From Polaromonas glacialis (GTDB lineage Bacteria; Pseudomonadota; Gammaproteobacteria; Burkholderiales; Burkholderiaceae_C), in NCBI RefSeq assembly GCF_000709345.1, contig NZ_KL448323.1:2982346-3046345 (forward strand): a DNA stretch of 64,000 nucleotides, written 5' to 3'. Below, in pieces: positions 42,634 through 50,915 of this stretch (position 1 is the first letter of the stretch; each line of letters begins with the position of its first letter). Under the pieces are notes generated by a model. It was not told the DNA's origin, made no database searches, and was given only the letters and a program-made list of their open reading frames with translations. A program made the translations under genes and the position numbers.

Positions 42634-43194
42634 CTATGCTTTTTGGGTAGCTTGCGGGCTGGAAACATAGCCGAACCGTGCCGCCAAGGCGCTTGTTTCC
42701 AGCTCCTGCGGCACCCACAAGCCCTGCGCCACCGCATCGGCGGCATGCGTCATGTCCTGGGTGTGGACCAGGCCGAAGCCCAGATCGGTCTCCAGGTAGA
42801 GCCGGCCCTGCTCGTCAAGCACGCAGCGCTGGACGCGCGCGGGCTGGCCGGTGTGCGCCGTCACGCCAAAACCGGGCGCCGGATTCACACGCCAGATGAA
42901 GGGCGTGGCTTCAAGCTCCACATAGACGCGCTGCGGCCCGTTCTGGAAAAACCAGCGGCCGCTGGCATCGCTTTCGTAATTGCGCTGGATGAAGTCAATG
43001 AGCTTTTCGTGCTGTAGCAGCGAGCCTTTGCTGGCAGCGTGGCTGTCACCCTTTTTTGCCGGCGCAAAAGGCCCGGCGGCCTGCGCCTGGTCGTCGCGCA
43101 TATACCAGTTGCCGCGCGCATCCAGCCCGAGCCAGCCGAAGCAGTCGGGAACGTTGGGCCACTTGGCAATCGCTTGTCGAACAATGTCATCCAT
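42634..43194 (-). CDS. Conserved hypothetical protein (DUF2946-like)
   Basis: 186 residues from ATG 43192-43194 (MDDIVRQAIAKWPNVPDCFG). Conserved-looking features: WLGLDARGNWYMRDDQAQ near 20-38, LLQHEKLIDFIQRNYESD, WFFQNGPQRVYVELEATPFI and a C-terminal DLGFGLVHTQDMTHAADAV. This resembles a beta-proteobacterial family I remember as DUF2946, but I am not certain of the number. No signal or membrane segment. Function unknown. The longer upstream frame overlaps the neighbouring hydrolase and is rejected. Confidence 0.7.
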   Translation of the reverse strand: MDDIVRQAIAKWPNVPDCFGWLGLDARGNWYMRDDQAQAAGPFAPAKKGDSHAASKGSLLQHEKLIDFIQRNYESDASGRWFFQNGPQRVYVELEATPFIWRVNPAPGFGVTAHTGQPARVQRCVLDEQGRLYLETDLGFGLVHTQDMTHAADAVAQGLWVPQELETSALAARFGYVSSPQATQKA

Positions 43195-43231
43195 GGGCTT
43201 ATTTTGCGCTGCTTTGCCAGCCTTGGGCATT

Positions 43232-44503
43232 TCAGGGGCATGCCACGGCCTGAAGCTGCGCGGCCAGAAAGTCGGCCACGGCCTCGGGCATGGCGCGCAC
43301 ATGCGCAGGAAAACCGGACGACGGGAAGCCGACATGCCCGCCTTGCGCCGGCTGCCACAGCGTCACGTCGGGACTGACCTCGGCGCTCCCGGGCAGGCTG
43401 CCGGGCGGGATGAAGGGGTCGTTCAGGGCATTGAGCGCCAGCGCGGGAACGGCAATCCGGCCCAGATGGGGCTTGGCCGAGGCCCGCGCCCAGTAGTCGT
43501 CCACCCCCTTGAAGCCATGGAGCGGCCCGGTGAAAACATGGTCGAACGCATACAGGTCGCGGGCCGCCAGGAGCGCCGCACGGTCGAACAGGCCGGGGTG
43601 CTGGGCCAGCTTTTGCAGCGCCTTGGGGACCATGGTCTTGAGGAACATGCGGGTGTAGACCTGCCGGTTGAAGCCACGCCCTATGGCCCGGCCGCTGGCG
43701 GCCAGGTCAAGCGGCGCGCTGACCGAGGCAATGGCGACCACCACCTGGCCGGCGTCCCGGCCCATTTCGCCGGCCCAGCGCATCAGCGCATTGCCGCCCA
43801 GCGAGACACCGACCGCCAGGACCGGCCCGTGGTGCCGGCTGGCAAAACGCCTGAGCAGCCAGTCGATCTCGGCAAAATCGCCCGAATGGTAGGCGCGCGG
43901 CGCCAGGTTCATCTCGCCCGAGCAGCCGCGAAAATGCGGCACGGCGCAGGCCCAGCCCCGGCGGCCCGCCACATCGGCAAAGGCTTGGGCATAGTGGCTG
44001 CCAGAGGAACCTTCCAGCCCGTGAAACAGCACCAGCAGCGGTTGTTCCGATGCCTTTTCGGGGCGTACCGAAGCACGCGCATCAGGACCGTTCAAGCCAG
44101 GGCCGCAGAACCGGCTTTGCCGGGCTGCAGGCGCAGCGACCCCCTCTGGGGGCAGGAAGCTACACGAAGTGAGCGACCGTGGGGGCGCAACATTCAACAG
44201 CGAACCACACGCAGCGGGGAGCGTGGAGGCCATTTCCCCACCAGCAGGGGCCGCGGAACCGGCTTCGCCGGGCCGCAGGCGCAGCGCCACCCCGGGGGGC
44301 AGCGAACCACGCGCAGCGGGGAGCGTGGGGGCATCATCCAGCCAGTCCACATCGACAAAGTCGCTATCCGGCGTGGCCCAGCGCTCCCGCTGGAACACGG
44401 GCGCCAGCCCGTCAAAGCGCCGGGCGCGCAAAGCCGCCCAGATGGTTTGCATATTCCCGTCGGGCAGCCACCAGGGGGCGCCGTAGTTCATGGCCGCATG
44501 CAC
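43232..44503 (-). CDS. YheT-like alpha/beta hydrolase carrying repeat-encoded insertion
   Basis: 423 residues; E. coli YheT has about 340. The N-terminus PWWLPDGNMQTIWAAL and the core LLVLFHGLEGSSGSHYAQAF, HFRGCSGEMNLAPRAYHSGD and VGVSLGGNALMRW (nucleophile Ser) are typical of this family, with Asp in LNDPFIPP and His in GGHVGFP. Residues ~58-137 are low-complexity and are encoded by 2.3 copies of repeat family B (44098-44332), which explains the extra ~80 residues. The insertion lies before the first core strand, so folding may survive. It starts 3 nt after the stop of the SnoaL-like gene. Confidence 0.85.
   Translation of the reverse strand: MHAAMNYGAPWWLPDGNMQTIWAALRARRFDGLAPVFQRERWATPDSDFVDVDWLDDAPTLPAARGSLPPGVALRLRPGEAGSAAPAGGEMASTLPAACGSLLNVAPPRSLTSCSFLPPEGVAAPAARQSRFCGPGLNGPDARASVRPEKASEQPLLVLFHGLEGSSGSHYAQAFADVAGRRGWACAVPHFRGCSGEMNLAPRAYHSGDFAEIDWLLRRFASRHHGPVLAVGVSLGGNALMRWAGEMGRDAGQVVVAIASVSAPLDLAASGRAIGRGFNRQVYTRMFLKTMVPKALQKLAQHPGLFDRAALLAARDLYAFDHVFTGPLHGFKGVDDYWARASAKPHLGRIAVPALALNALNDPFIPPGSLPGSAEVSPDVTLWQPAQGGHVGFPSSGFPAHVRAMPEAVADFLAAQLQAVACP
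44098..44190 (-). repeat. Repeat family B copy 1 inside hydrolase gene
   Basis: GGCCGCAGAACCGGCTTTGC, then CGGGCTGCAGGCGCAGCGAC and GGGGGCAGGAAGCTACACGA...CGTGGGGGCG: reverse orientation relative to the copies at 50145 and 56732. In frame. Confidence 0.75.
44199..44227 (-). repeat. Repeat family B partial copy inside hydrolase gene
   Basis: Only the CAGCGAACCACACGCAGCGG - GGAGCGTGG end is present, between the two larger copies. It suggests nested or unequal duplication. Confidence 0.65.
44243..44332 (-). repeat. Repeat family B copy 2 inside hydrolase gene
   Basis: CAGCAGGGGCCGCGGAACCG, GCTTCGCCGGGCCGCAGGCG, CAGCGCC, GGGGGGCAGCGAACCACGCG, GGAGCGTGGGGGC: a complete copy, tandem to copy 1 in the same orientation, in frame. 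Confidence 0.8.
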
Positions 44504-44506
44504 CGG

Positions 44507-44953
44507 TCAGTGAAGCAGCACGGGCGATTCGGAGACTTCCTGCAACTCGTGCAGGCTGCCGGGACTCGCATGGTGCGCTACCATGCGCCAGCCCTGCGCC
44601 GTGAGCAAGTACACATTGGTGGCCAGCACATAGGCATGGCGCGGACCTTCTTCGGTCAGCACTTCGATGCGTTCGAGCACGCTGTGGACGCTGGCGCCCA
44701 GCGACTGCACCCGGCGCACCTTGAGGGGCTGCACGCGCAGCGAGCCGTTGGCAAACATGGCGTCGAACGCGCTGCGTATGGCGCCGGCGCCGACCAGCCG
44801 GGAGCCGCCCGGATGCACGCAGACCATCTCGTCCTCGTCGCCCCAGCAGGCCATGAGCTTATCGATGTCGCCTTGCTGCAGCGCGTCGTAAAACGCCGCT
44901 TCGGTTTCGTCGGGGTTGCCGGTACTGGCAGGGAGTGCTTTGGGTTTTCGCAT
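44507..44953 (-). CDS. SnoaL-like/NTF2-fold protein
   Basis: 148 residues from ATG 44951-44953 (MRKPKALPAS). NTF2-like features: ETEAAFYDALQQGDIDKLMA, CWGDEDEMVCVHPGGSRLVG, then IRSAFDAMF and WRMVAHHASP at the C-terminal strand. This is the DUF4440/SnoaL_3 type, with possible small-molecule binding in the cone. Only 3 nt separate it from the hydrolase start downstream, so they form an operon. Specific function unknown. Confidence 0.82.
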   Translation of the reverse strand: MRKPKALPASTGNPDETEAAFYDALQQGDIDKLMACWGDEDEMVCVHPGGSRLVGAGAIRSAFDAMFANGSLRVQPLKVRRVQSLGASVHSVLERIEVLTEEGPRHAYVLATNVYLLTAQGWRMVAHHASPGSLHELQEVSESPVLLH

Positions 44954-45084
44954 GGGGACAATCGAATCAGTCAGAGGATGGGCGCAAGGGACCCGGTCCG
45001 GAATTGTGCGCCTGTCCGGCAAAAACTGGAGGGATCGCCCCCGGCTATGGTAGTGTTGTGGCTTGAATTTTTGGAGGCATTTTC

Positions 45085-45684
45085 ATGACATTGCGTTTAT
45101 TCAGCCTATCTTTCGCCGCCCTGCTGAGCCTGCTGCTCTCGGGCTGCGGCTACAACCAGTTCCAGAGCCTGGACGAGCAGACCAAGTCGGCCTGGTCCGA
45201 GGTGCTGAACCAGTACCAGCGCCGCGCCGACCTGGTGCCCAATATCGTCGCCACGGTCAAGGGCGAAGCGGCTTTCGAGCAGGACACGCTGACCAAGGTG
45301 ATCGAGGCGCGCGCCAAGGCGACATCGATCCAGGTGACGCCCGAGACGCTGAATGACCCGGCCGCCTTCGCCAAGTTCCAGGCGGCGCAGGGCGAACTGG
45401 GCAGCGCGCTGAGCCGGCTGATGGTGGTCAGCGAACGCTACCCGGACCTGAAGGCGAACCAGGGCTTCCGCGATTTGCGGGTGCAGCTTGAAGGCACCGA
45501 AAACCGCATCACCGTGGCGCGCAACCGCTACATCCAGACGGTGCAGGAATACAACGTGCTGGCGCGCAGCTTCCCGAACAACCTGACGGCCATGGTCTTC
45601 GGCTACAAGGTGAAACCGAACTTTGCGGTGGCCAATGAAGCGCAGATATCGACGCCGCCGGTGGTCGATTTCAACAAGAAATAA
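45085..45684 (+). CDS. LemA family lipoprotein
   Basis: 199 residues. Lipobox LLLSGC (Cys21), then the LemA signature YNQFQSLDEQTKSAWSEVLN, QYQRRADLVPNIVATVKG, LKANQGFRDLRVQLEGTENR and YIQTVQEYNVLARSFPNN. LemA proteins are all-helical and usually paired with TPM-domain proteins, as here. It heads a three-gene operon (LemA - TPM - TPM) with a 16-nt gap to the next gene. Confidence 0.94.
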   Translation: MTLRLFSLSFAALLSLLLSGCGYNQFQSLDEQTKSAWSEVLNQYQRRADLVPNIVATVKGEAAFEQDTLTKVIEARAKATSIQVTPETLNDPAAFAKFQAAQGELGSALSRLMVVSERYPDLKANQGFRDLRVQLEGTENRITVARNRYIQTVQEYNVLARSFPNNLTAMVFGYKVKPNFAVANEAQISTPPVVDFNKK

Positions 45685-45700
45685 GCGGCAAGGGCTGTCC

Positions 45701-46624
45701 ATGCGGTTCCGTTTCCTTTTACAGGCACTGTTACTGGCGGTCTGGCTACCCTTCGCCAGCCTGGCCGCCTGGGCGCAGGGTGGCGTGCAGCCCGTCCCGC
45801 CACTGACGGCGCATGTGATGGACGGCACCGGCACGCTGACAGCGGCCCAGAAGGCCGCGCTGGAAGCCAAGCTGACGGCTTTCGAGCAGTCGCGCGGCGC
45901 GCAGGTGGTGATGCTGATGGTGCCCACGACCCAGCCCGAAGACATTGCCGCCTATGCGCAGCGCATCGGCGACAGCTGGAAAATCGGCCGCAAGGACATC
46001 GGCGACGGCCTGCTGCTGGTGGTGGCCAAGAACGACCGCACGGTACGCATCGAAACCACCAAGGCGCTGGAAGGCGCGATTCCCGACCTGGCGGCCAGCC
46101 AGATCATCGAAACCGCGCTCACGCCGCGCTTTCGCCAGGGCGACTTCGCCGGCGGCCTGGACGCGGCCGCCGACCAGATCATGGCGCGCATCACTGGCGA
46201 AAAGCTGCCGGCGCCGCAGCAGGGCAATGCTGGGCGCGGTAGCGACGGCGGATTCGACTGGACGACGCTGGCGGTTTTCCTGTTTTTTGCCGTGCCCATC
46301 GGCGGGCGAATTTTGTCGAGCGTGCTGGGCCGCAAGCTGGGTTCGGTGGCCACCGGCGGCGCGGTCGGCGTGCTGGCCTGGCTGTTCACCAGCAGCCTGG
46401 TCATCGGCGGCATCGCGGCAGTGGCCGGCATGGTGTTCGCGCTTATTTCAGGACTTGGCGGCGGCATGGGAGGAATGGGCGGCCGGTCTTCGGGCTGGGG
46501 CGGAGGCTTTGGCGGGGGCGGTTTCGGTGGCGGTGGATTCGGCGGCGGCAGCCGTGGCGGCGGAGGCTTCAGCAGTGGCGGCGGCGGCAATTTCGGCGGC
46601 GGCGGGGCCTCGGGCAACTGGTAA
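45701..46624 (+). CDS. TPM domain protein with Gly-rich C-terminus (YgcG-like)
   Basis: 307 residues from ATG 45701. Signal peptide LLQALLLAVWLPFASLAAWA. TPM domain ~30-170: HVMDGTGTLTAAQKAALEAK, RGAQVVMLMVPTTQPEDIAA, RKDIGDGLLLVVAKNDRTVR. Two membrane segments (~210-230 and ~245-275) follow. The last ~55 residues are Gly/Ser/Phe repeats (GGGFGGGGFGGGG). The layout is that of YgcG/TPM_phosphatase family proteins that work with LemA at the membrane. Confidence 0.9.
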   Translation: MRFRFLLQALLLAVWLPFASLAAWAQGGVQPVPPLTAHVMDGTGTLTAAQKAALEAKLTAFEQSRGAQVVMLMVPTTQPEDIAAYAQRIGDSWKIGRKDIGDGLLLVVAKNDRTVRIETTKALEGAIPDLAASQIIETALTPRFRQGDFAGGLDAAADQIMARITGEKLPAPQQGNAGRGSDGGFDWTTLAVFLFFAVPIGGRILSSVLGRKLGSVATGGAVGVLAWLFTSSLVIGGIAAVAGMVFALISGLGGGMGGMGGRSSGWGGGFGGGGFGGGGFGGGSRGGGGFSSGGGGNFGGGGASGNW

Positions 46625-46631
46625 CGGACTT

Positions 46632-47162
46632 ATGAACAAGCTCACCCTGCTCCTCAAGCACCTCTGGCTCGATGTCTCCGACACCCGGCGCGCGATTCCG
46701 CCCGACATGGTGCATCGCCTGGCCGAACGCGTCGGCGCCAGCGAACAGCGCCACAGCGGCCAGATCCGCATCTGCGTCGAGTCGTCGCTGCCCATGAGCT
46801 ACCTCTGGCGGCTGAATGGCGAAACGTCGCTGGCCGAGCTGATCCGGCAGCGCGCCGTGACGATGTTCGGCAAGCTGCGCGTCTGGGACACCGAGCACAA
46901 CAACGGCGTGCTGGTCTATGTGCTGCTGGCCGAGCACGCGATTGAAATCGTTGCCGACCGGGGCCTGCGGCGCCATGTCGGCGACAGCCACTGGCAGGCG
47001 GTGGTGGAGCACATGGCCAGCGCCTTCCGTGAAAGACGCTATGAGGACGGGTTGACGCAGGCGCTGGAAGAAACCTCGGCGGTGCTGGTGGCGCATTTCG
47101 AGCGGACCGACGCGTCCCCGGACCATCCCAACGAACTCCCGGACACGCCGCTGCTGCAATAA
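46632..47162 (+). CDS. Second TPM domain protein
   Basis: 176 residues from ATG 46632, 7 nt after the previous stop. No signal peptide. A divergent TPM domain: IPPDMVHRLAERVGASEQRH, SGQIRICVESSLP, TEHNNGVLVYVLLAEHAIEI, VADRGLRRHVGD. It is a soluble companion of the upstream TPM protein; the LemA-TPM-TPM triplet is common in proteobacteria. Confidence 0.85.
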   Translation: MNKLTLLLKHLWLDVSDTRRAIPPDMVHRLAERVGASEQRHSGQIRICVESSLPMSYLWRLNGETSLAELIRQRAVTMFGKLRVWDTEHNNGVLVYVLLAEHAIEIVADRGLRRHVGDSHWQAVVEHMASAFRERRYEDGLTQALEETSAVLVAHFERTDASPDHPNELPDTPLLQ

Positions 47163-47186
47163 GCCGCGCCGGATGGCCCCTCCGTA

Positions 47187-47258
47187 AACGCTACTGTTTC
47201 AATAGCTGCTTGCGCTTGCGGGGCGTGCGCAAAAGGCATATTTCATTCATAAATCCTG
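47187..47258 (+). repeat. Repeat family A copy (between TPM and pdeM genes)
   Basis: GCTACTGTTTCAATAGC, TGCTTGCGCTTGC, GTGCGCAAAAGGCATATTTC, ATTCATAAATCC: full copy between convergent genes. Confidence 0.7.
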
Positions 47259-47271
47259 CCGCCGGCGGCTT

Positions 47272-47961
47272 TCAGCGCCCCGCCGGCACGCGCCACACGG
47301 CCTGGCCACCCACGGCATACAGGGTGCGCCCCGGCTGGCGCTCGACCTGCCAGCCGCCGGTGAACTCGCCAAACGCCGGCAGCACGGCGCAGCGCTCGTC
47401 AAAACTGAAGCACGGCAGCCGCAGATGGTCGCGGCCCGGCCCGCGCAACGTCAGTGCCGGATGCAGATGGCCTGCAATCACGTAGCGCGCCGCAACTTTC
47501 TGCGGATGGTGGCAGGCGGCGAAAGGCCCGATGGGCCACGGCTCATCGACCGTTTCGATGTCCAGTAACAGCGGCGGATCGCCGGCACGGCTGTCATGGT
47601 TGCCGCGCACCAGCACGCAGGGCAAGGCCGCATGGCCTTGGCGCCAGCCGGCCAGTTCCGCCAGCAGGGAAGTCGTCCTGGCCTGCGCCGCATGCAAAAA
47701 GTCGCCGAGGAACACCAGCTGCGCCGGCTGGTAGTGGTGCAGCAAGGCACTGAGCCGCGCCAGGTTTTCGCGCGTGGTGCCAGCAGGCACCGGCTGGCCC
47801 AGGGCCCGGTAGGTCGCCGCCTTGCCCAGGTGCAGATCGGCCACCCACAGCACCCGCCCGGCAGGCCACCACAGCGCACGCTCGGGCAGCAGCCACAGCA
47901 TCTCGCCGGCGCATTCAATCGCCAGCGGGCGGCCCGGTGCAGCTTGTTCGGCCAGCATCAC
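47272..47961 (-). CDS. pdeM: Ligase-associated DNA damage response endonuclease PdeM
   Basis: 229 residues. Calcineurin-type metallophosphoesterase: [16 protein letters not shown] (D-x-H), [12 protein letters not shown] (GD-x-x), [14 protein letters not shown] (GNHD) and [14 protein letters not shown] (GH-x-H). All metal ligands are present. It is the last gene of the ligase operon; its start overlaps the helicase stop by 4 nt. Confidence 0.93.
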   Translation of the reverse strand: MMLAEQAAPGRPLAIECAGEMLWLLPERALWWPAGRVLWVADLHLGKAATYRALGQPVPAGTTRENLARLSALLHHYQPAQLVFLGDFLHAAQARTTSLLAELAGWRQGHAALPCVLVRGNHDSRAGDPPLLLDIETVDEPWPIGPFAACHHPQKVAARYVIAGHLHPALTLRGPGRDHLRLPCFSFDERCAVLPAFGEFTGGWQVERQPGRTLYAVGGQAVWRVPAGR

Positions 47962-50915
47962 AATCCAGGCCTGCGTCCCTTGGCGCGGCCAGCCGAGGGA
48001 CGGGACAAGGTGTCCTGGGAAAACGCCACCGACAGACGAACGTTTTCGACGGCGGCGTCAGCGGCGCCGCTGGCCTTGCCTTCATTCTGATGGCCCGCCG
48101 GACCGTCAGCCGCCTGGTCGAGCTGCGCCACCATGCGCGCAATCCGGTCCGCCAGGCTTTCGTTCGACAACTGTTCCCGGAAGCGCTCGACCATCAACGG
48201 AAAGGCAAACGGCGTGGGCCGGTCCAGCACCTGAAGCTGCAGATGCTGGCGTTTCATGCGGGCCAGCGCTGCCTGCAAACGGCCAATGTCGAGCTCCTGC
48301 GACAGCAGTTCCTGCTCGGCCTGCAGCAGCAGCCGGTTGGCCGGGTCGTATTTCCTGAACACCTCGTAAAACAGCGACGATGAAGCCTGAAGCTGCTTGT
48401 TGCTGCGCTTTTCGCCGGGGTAGCCTTGAAAGACCAGACCCGACACGCGGGCAATTTCGCGGAACCGGCGCTGCGCCAGTTCGCTGGCGTTCAGGCTGGC
48501 CAGCACTTCAAGAAGTAGGCCGCCACGCTGAATGTGCTGCCCCCATGGTCGCTCACTGCGTGTAGCTTCCTGCCCCCCGGCGGGGACGCTGCGCCTGCGG
48601 CCCGGCGAAGCCGGTTCCGCGGCCCTTGCTTGCTGAATCGTGTCGCTCCCACACTCGACTGGCGGGTGGGTATCCGGGTTGAGCACTTGCGGCAGCAGCG
48701 CCGGCCAGTCCACCTCGGTGGCGCTGAGCAGCTCAAAGCCATAGTCGTTCACGGCCATCGAAAAAGTTCGCGGCGCATGCTGCGCCACGCGCCAGGCCAG
48801 CAGATTGGCCAGTCCCAGATGCACCTGCCGGCCGGCAAACGGATACACAAACAGATGCCAGCCTTCGCGGGTTTGCAGCACTTCGGCGAGCAGCCTGTCG
48901 GGCGTCGGCAGGGCGGACCAGCGCTGCTGGATTTCCAGCAAGGGCCGCATGGCTTCAAGTTCAGGCGTGTCATAGCGCCCTTCCTGCGCCAGCGCCAGTT
49001 GCCGCACCACCGCATCGGCCAACGTGGCGGACAGCGGCAGCCGGCTGCCGCTCCAGCGCGGAATGGCCGGGCGCTTGCCCGTGGCGCGGCGCACCCAGGC
49101 GGTCATTTCGTGGATGCGCACCAGCGCCAGCAGCCGGCCGCCAAACAGGAAGCAATCGCCGGGCTTGAGCCGCGCGGCAAAGCTTTCTTCCACGGTACCG
49201 ATTCTTGCGCCGCCGACATACTGCACCGCCATGCTGGCATCGCTGACGATGGTGCCAATGTTCATGCGGTGGCGCCGCGCCAGCCGGGCATCAGGCACGC
49301 GCCACACGCCCTCCCCGTCCGGGACGGCTCGCCGGTAGTCCGGATACACCGCCAGCGACGGGCCGCCCTGCGCGACAAAGGACAGGCACCAGTCCCAGTT
49401 TTCGCGCGACAAGCCGGCATAGGCCGCCGCGCCGCGCACTTCGGCATACAAGGCATCGGGCACAAAACCGCCGCCCAGCGCCACCGTGACCAGGTGCTGC
49501 ACCAGCACGTCGAGCGGCTGGTTGGGCGAGGTGCGCGACTCGATGTGGCCGGCGGCAATCGCCGCCCGCACCGCCGCGCCTTCGGCCAATTCAATGCCGA
49601 GCGTGGGCACCAGCGTGATGCGCGACGGACGGCCCGGCGCATGGCCGGATCGGCCGGCGCGCTGGAGCAGCCGCGCCACGCCCTTGGGCGAGCCGATCTG
49701 GAGCACGCGCTCGACCGGCAAAAAATCAACGCCCAGGTCCAGGCTGGAAGTGCAGACCACGGCCTTGAGTTCGCCGTTTTTCAGGCCCAGCTCGACCCAT
49801 TCGCGCACCGCCCGGTCGAGCGAGCCGTGGTGCAGCGCAATCACGCCGGCCCAGTCGGGCCGCGCCTCCAGCATCGCCTGGTACCAGAGCTCGGCCTGCG
49901 AACGGGTGTTGGCAAACACCAGCGTGGTGCCGCTTTTGTCGATTTCCGCGATTACCTGCGGCAGCATCGTCAAGCCCAGGTGGCCGGCCCAGGGAAAGCG
50001 GTCGGTGCGTTCGGGCAGCAGCGAGTCGATGACCAGTTTTTTGGGCACCTGGCCCTGGATCAGCACGCCGCCGTCATGGCCGAGCAGCGTGTGCATGGCT
50101 TGGTGCAAATTGCCCAGCGTCGCCGACATGCCCCAAATGGATATGGCCCCCACGCTCCCCACTGCGTGTGGTTCGCTGCCCCCCGAGGGGGCCGCTGCGC
50201 CTGCGGCCCGGCAAAGCCGGTTCCGCGGCCCCTGCTGGGTTGGAGCGCTTGTGGTCTGGTCCATCGCTCTCGCACTATTCCATGCTTTGAGCCGTGCAAA
50301 TGCCAGTTGCACCTGCACGCCGCGCTTGTTGCCGAGCAGTTCGTGCCATTCGTCAACCACGACCATCCGGACACTGCCAAGCGCCTCCTTGGCGTCGGCG
50401 CGCGCCAGCAGCAGCGACAGGCTTTCGGGCGTGGTGACCAGCACCGTCGGCAGCCGCAGGTTCTGGGCGCTGCGTTCGCCGGCCGCCGTGTCGCCGCTGC
50501 GCGCGCCAGCGCTCCAGGCGATGAAACGCGGCGTTCCGTCGTCGTTCACGGCGGCGTTCAGGATGTCCAGCGGCTGCTGCAAGGCGCGCAGCGTGTCGGC
50601 CGCCAGCGCGCGCATCGGCGTGATCCACAGCACGGTCAAAGGGGCAGTTTCCGGTTTTTTCGGCTTTGCTATATATTTAATAGCTGCTTTCACCCGCCCC
50701 GCTTGCGCAAGGGCACTAAAAGACATCAAGGCACCGAGCCAGACCGCGTAGGTCTTGCCCGCGCCGGTCGTGGCGTGCAGCAGGCCCGAGCGACCCTCGG
50801 CAATGGCCTTCCAGGCCTCGCGCTGGAACTTGAAAGGCTTCCAGCCGCGCTCGGCCAGCCAGGCATTGAGCGCCTGCTTCGCCTGTGCGTTCGCCGACGT
50901 CTTTGCCATGTTCAT
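47958..50915 (-). CDS. Ligase-associated DNA damage response DEXH-box helicase (Lhr-like)
   Basis: 985 residues, long for a family usually near 820-860. SF2 motifs: Walker [18 protein letters not shown] (~45-61), Ia [18 protein letters not shown] in [11 protein letters not shown] near 185, [11 protein letters not shown] (SAT), [27 protein letters not shown] and [15 protein letters not shown] (VI), plus the C-terminal Lhr/DUF4145-like region. Three stretches are repeat-derived and in frame: residues ~64-84 (family A), ~227-257 (family B) and ~761-792 (family B), accounting for ~84 extra residues. The first lies between motifs I and Ia. 4-nt overlaps with ligase and pdeM. Confidence 0.93.
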   Translation of the reverse strand: MNMAKTSANAQAKQALNAWLAERGWKPFKFQREAWKAIAEGRSGLLHATTGAGKTYAVWLGALMSFSALAQAGRVKAAIKYIAKPKKPETAPLTVLWITPMRALAADTLRALQQPLDILNAAVNDDGTPRFIAWSAGARSGDTAAGERSAQNLRLPTVLVTTPESLSLLLARADAKEALGSVRMVVVDEWHELLGNKRGVQVQLAFARLKAWNSARAMDQTTSAPTQQGPRNRLCRAAGAAAPSGGSEPHAVGSVGAISIWGMSATLGNLHQAMHTLLGHDGGVLIQGQVPKKLVIDSLLPERTDRFPWAGHLGLTMLPQVIAEIDKSGTTLVFANTRSQAELWYQAMLEARPDWAGVIALHHGSLDRAVREWVELGLKNGELKAVVCTSSLDLGVDFLPVERVLQIGSPKGVARLLQRAGRSGHAPGRPSRITLVPTLGIELAEGAAVRAAIAAGHIESRTSPNQPLDVLVQHLVTVALGGGFVPDALYAEVRGAAAYAGLSRENWDWCLSFVAQGGPSLAVYPDYRRAVPDGEGVWRVPDARLARRHRMNIGTIVSDASMAVQYVGGARIGTVEESFAARLKPGDCFLFGGRLLALVRIHEMTAWVRRATGKRPAIPRWSGSRLPLSATLADAVVRQLALAQEGRYDTPELEAMRPLLEIQQRWSALPTPDRLLAEVLQTREGWHLFVYPFAGRQVHLGLANLLAWRVAQHAPRTFSMAVNDYGFELLSATEVDWPALLPQVLNPDTHPPVECGSDTIQQARAAEPASPGRRRSVPAGGQEATRSERPWGQHIQRGGLLLEVLASLNASELAQRRFREIARVSGLVFQGYPGEKRSNKQLQASSSLFYEVFRKYDPANRLLLQAEQELLSQELDIGRLQAALARMKRQHLQLQVLDRPTPFAFPLMVERFREQLSNESLADRIARMVAQLDQAADGPAGHQNEGKASGAADAAVENVRLSVAFSQDTLSRPSAGRAKGRRPGL
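48538..48633 (+). repeat. Repeat family B copy inside helicase gene (C-terminal part)
   Basis: CTGCCCCCATGGTCGCTCAC, TGCGTGTAGCTTCCTGCC, then GCTGCGCCTGCGGCCCGGCG and AAGCCGGTTCCGCGGCCC. It encodes helicase residues ~761-792, antisense to the repeat's plus orientation. Confidence 0.8.
50145..50237 (+). repeat. Repeat family B copy inside helicase gene (between motifs II and III)
   Basis: GGCCCCCACGCTCCCCACTG, CGTGTGGTTCGCTGCC, GAGGGGGCCGCTGCGCCTGC, GGCCCGGCAAAGCCGGTTCC. Encodes residues ~227-257, immediately before the SAT motif (WGMSATL). Confidence 0.85.
50664..50726 (+). repeat. Repeat family A copy inside helicase gene (N-terminal part)
   Basis: TTTGCTATATATTTAATAGC, TGCTTTC, CCGCTTGCGCAAGGGCACT: family A with a degraded left stem. 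It encodes residues ~64-84 ([15 protein letters not shown]), between Walker A and motif Ia. Confidence 0.7.

Noticed and set aside
42600-42660. Additional family A copy after the cytochrome gene
   Set aside because: GCAAGCTGCGCAAGCATATA and GCTATGC look similar in part, but order and spacing do not match the other copies.
42980-45088. 702-codon plus-strand frame
   Set aside because: Antisense to three genes with recognisable products; composition is that of a reverse-strand shadow.
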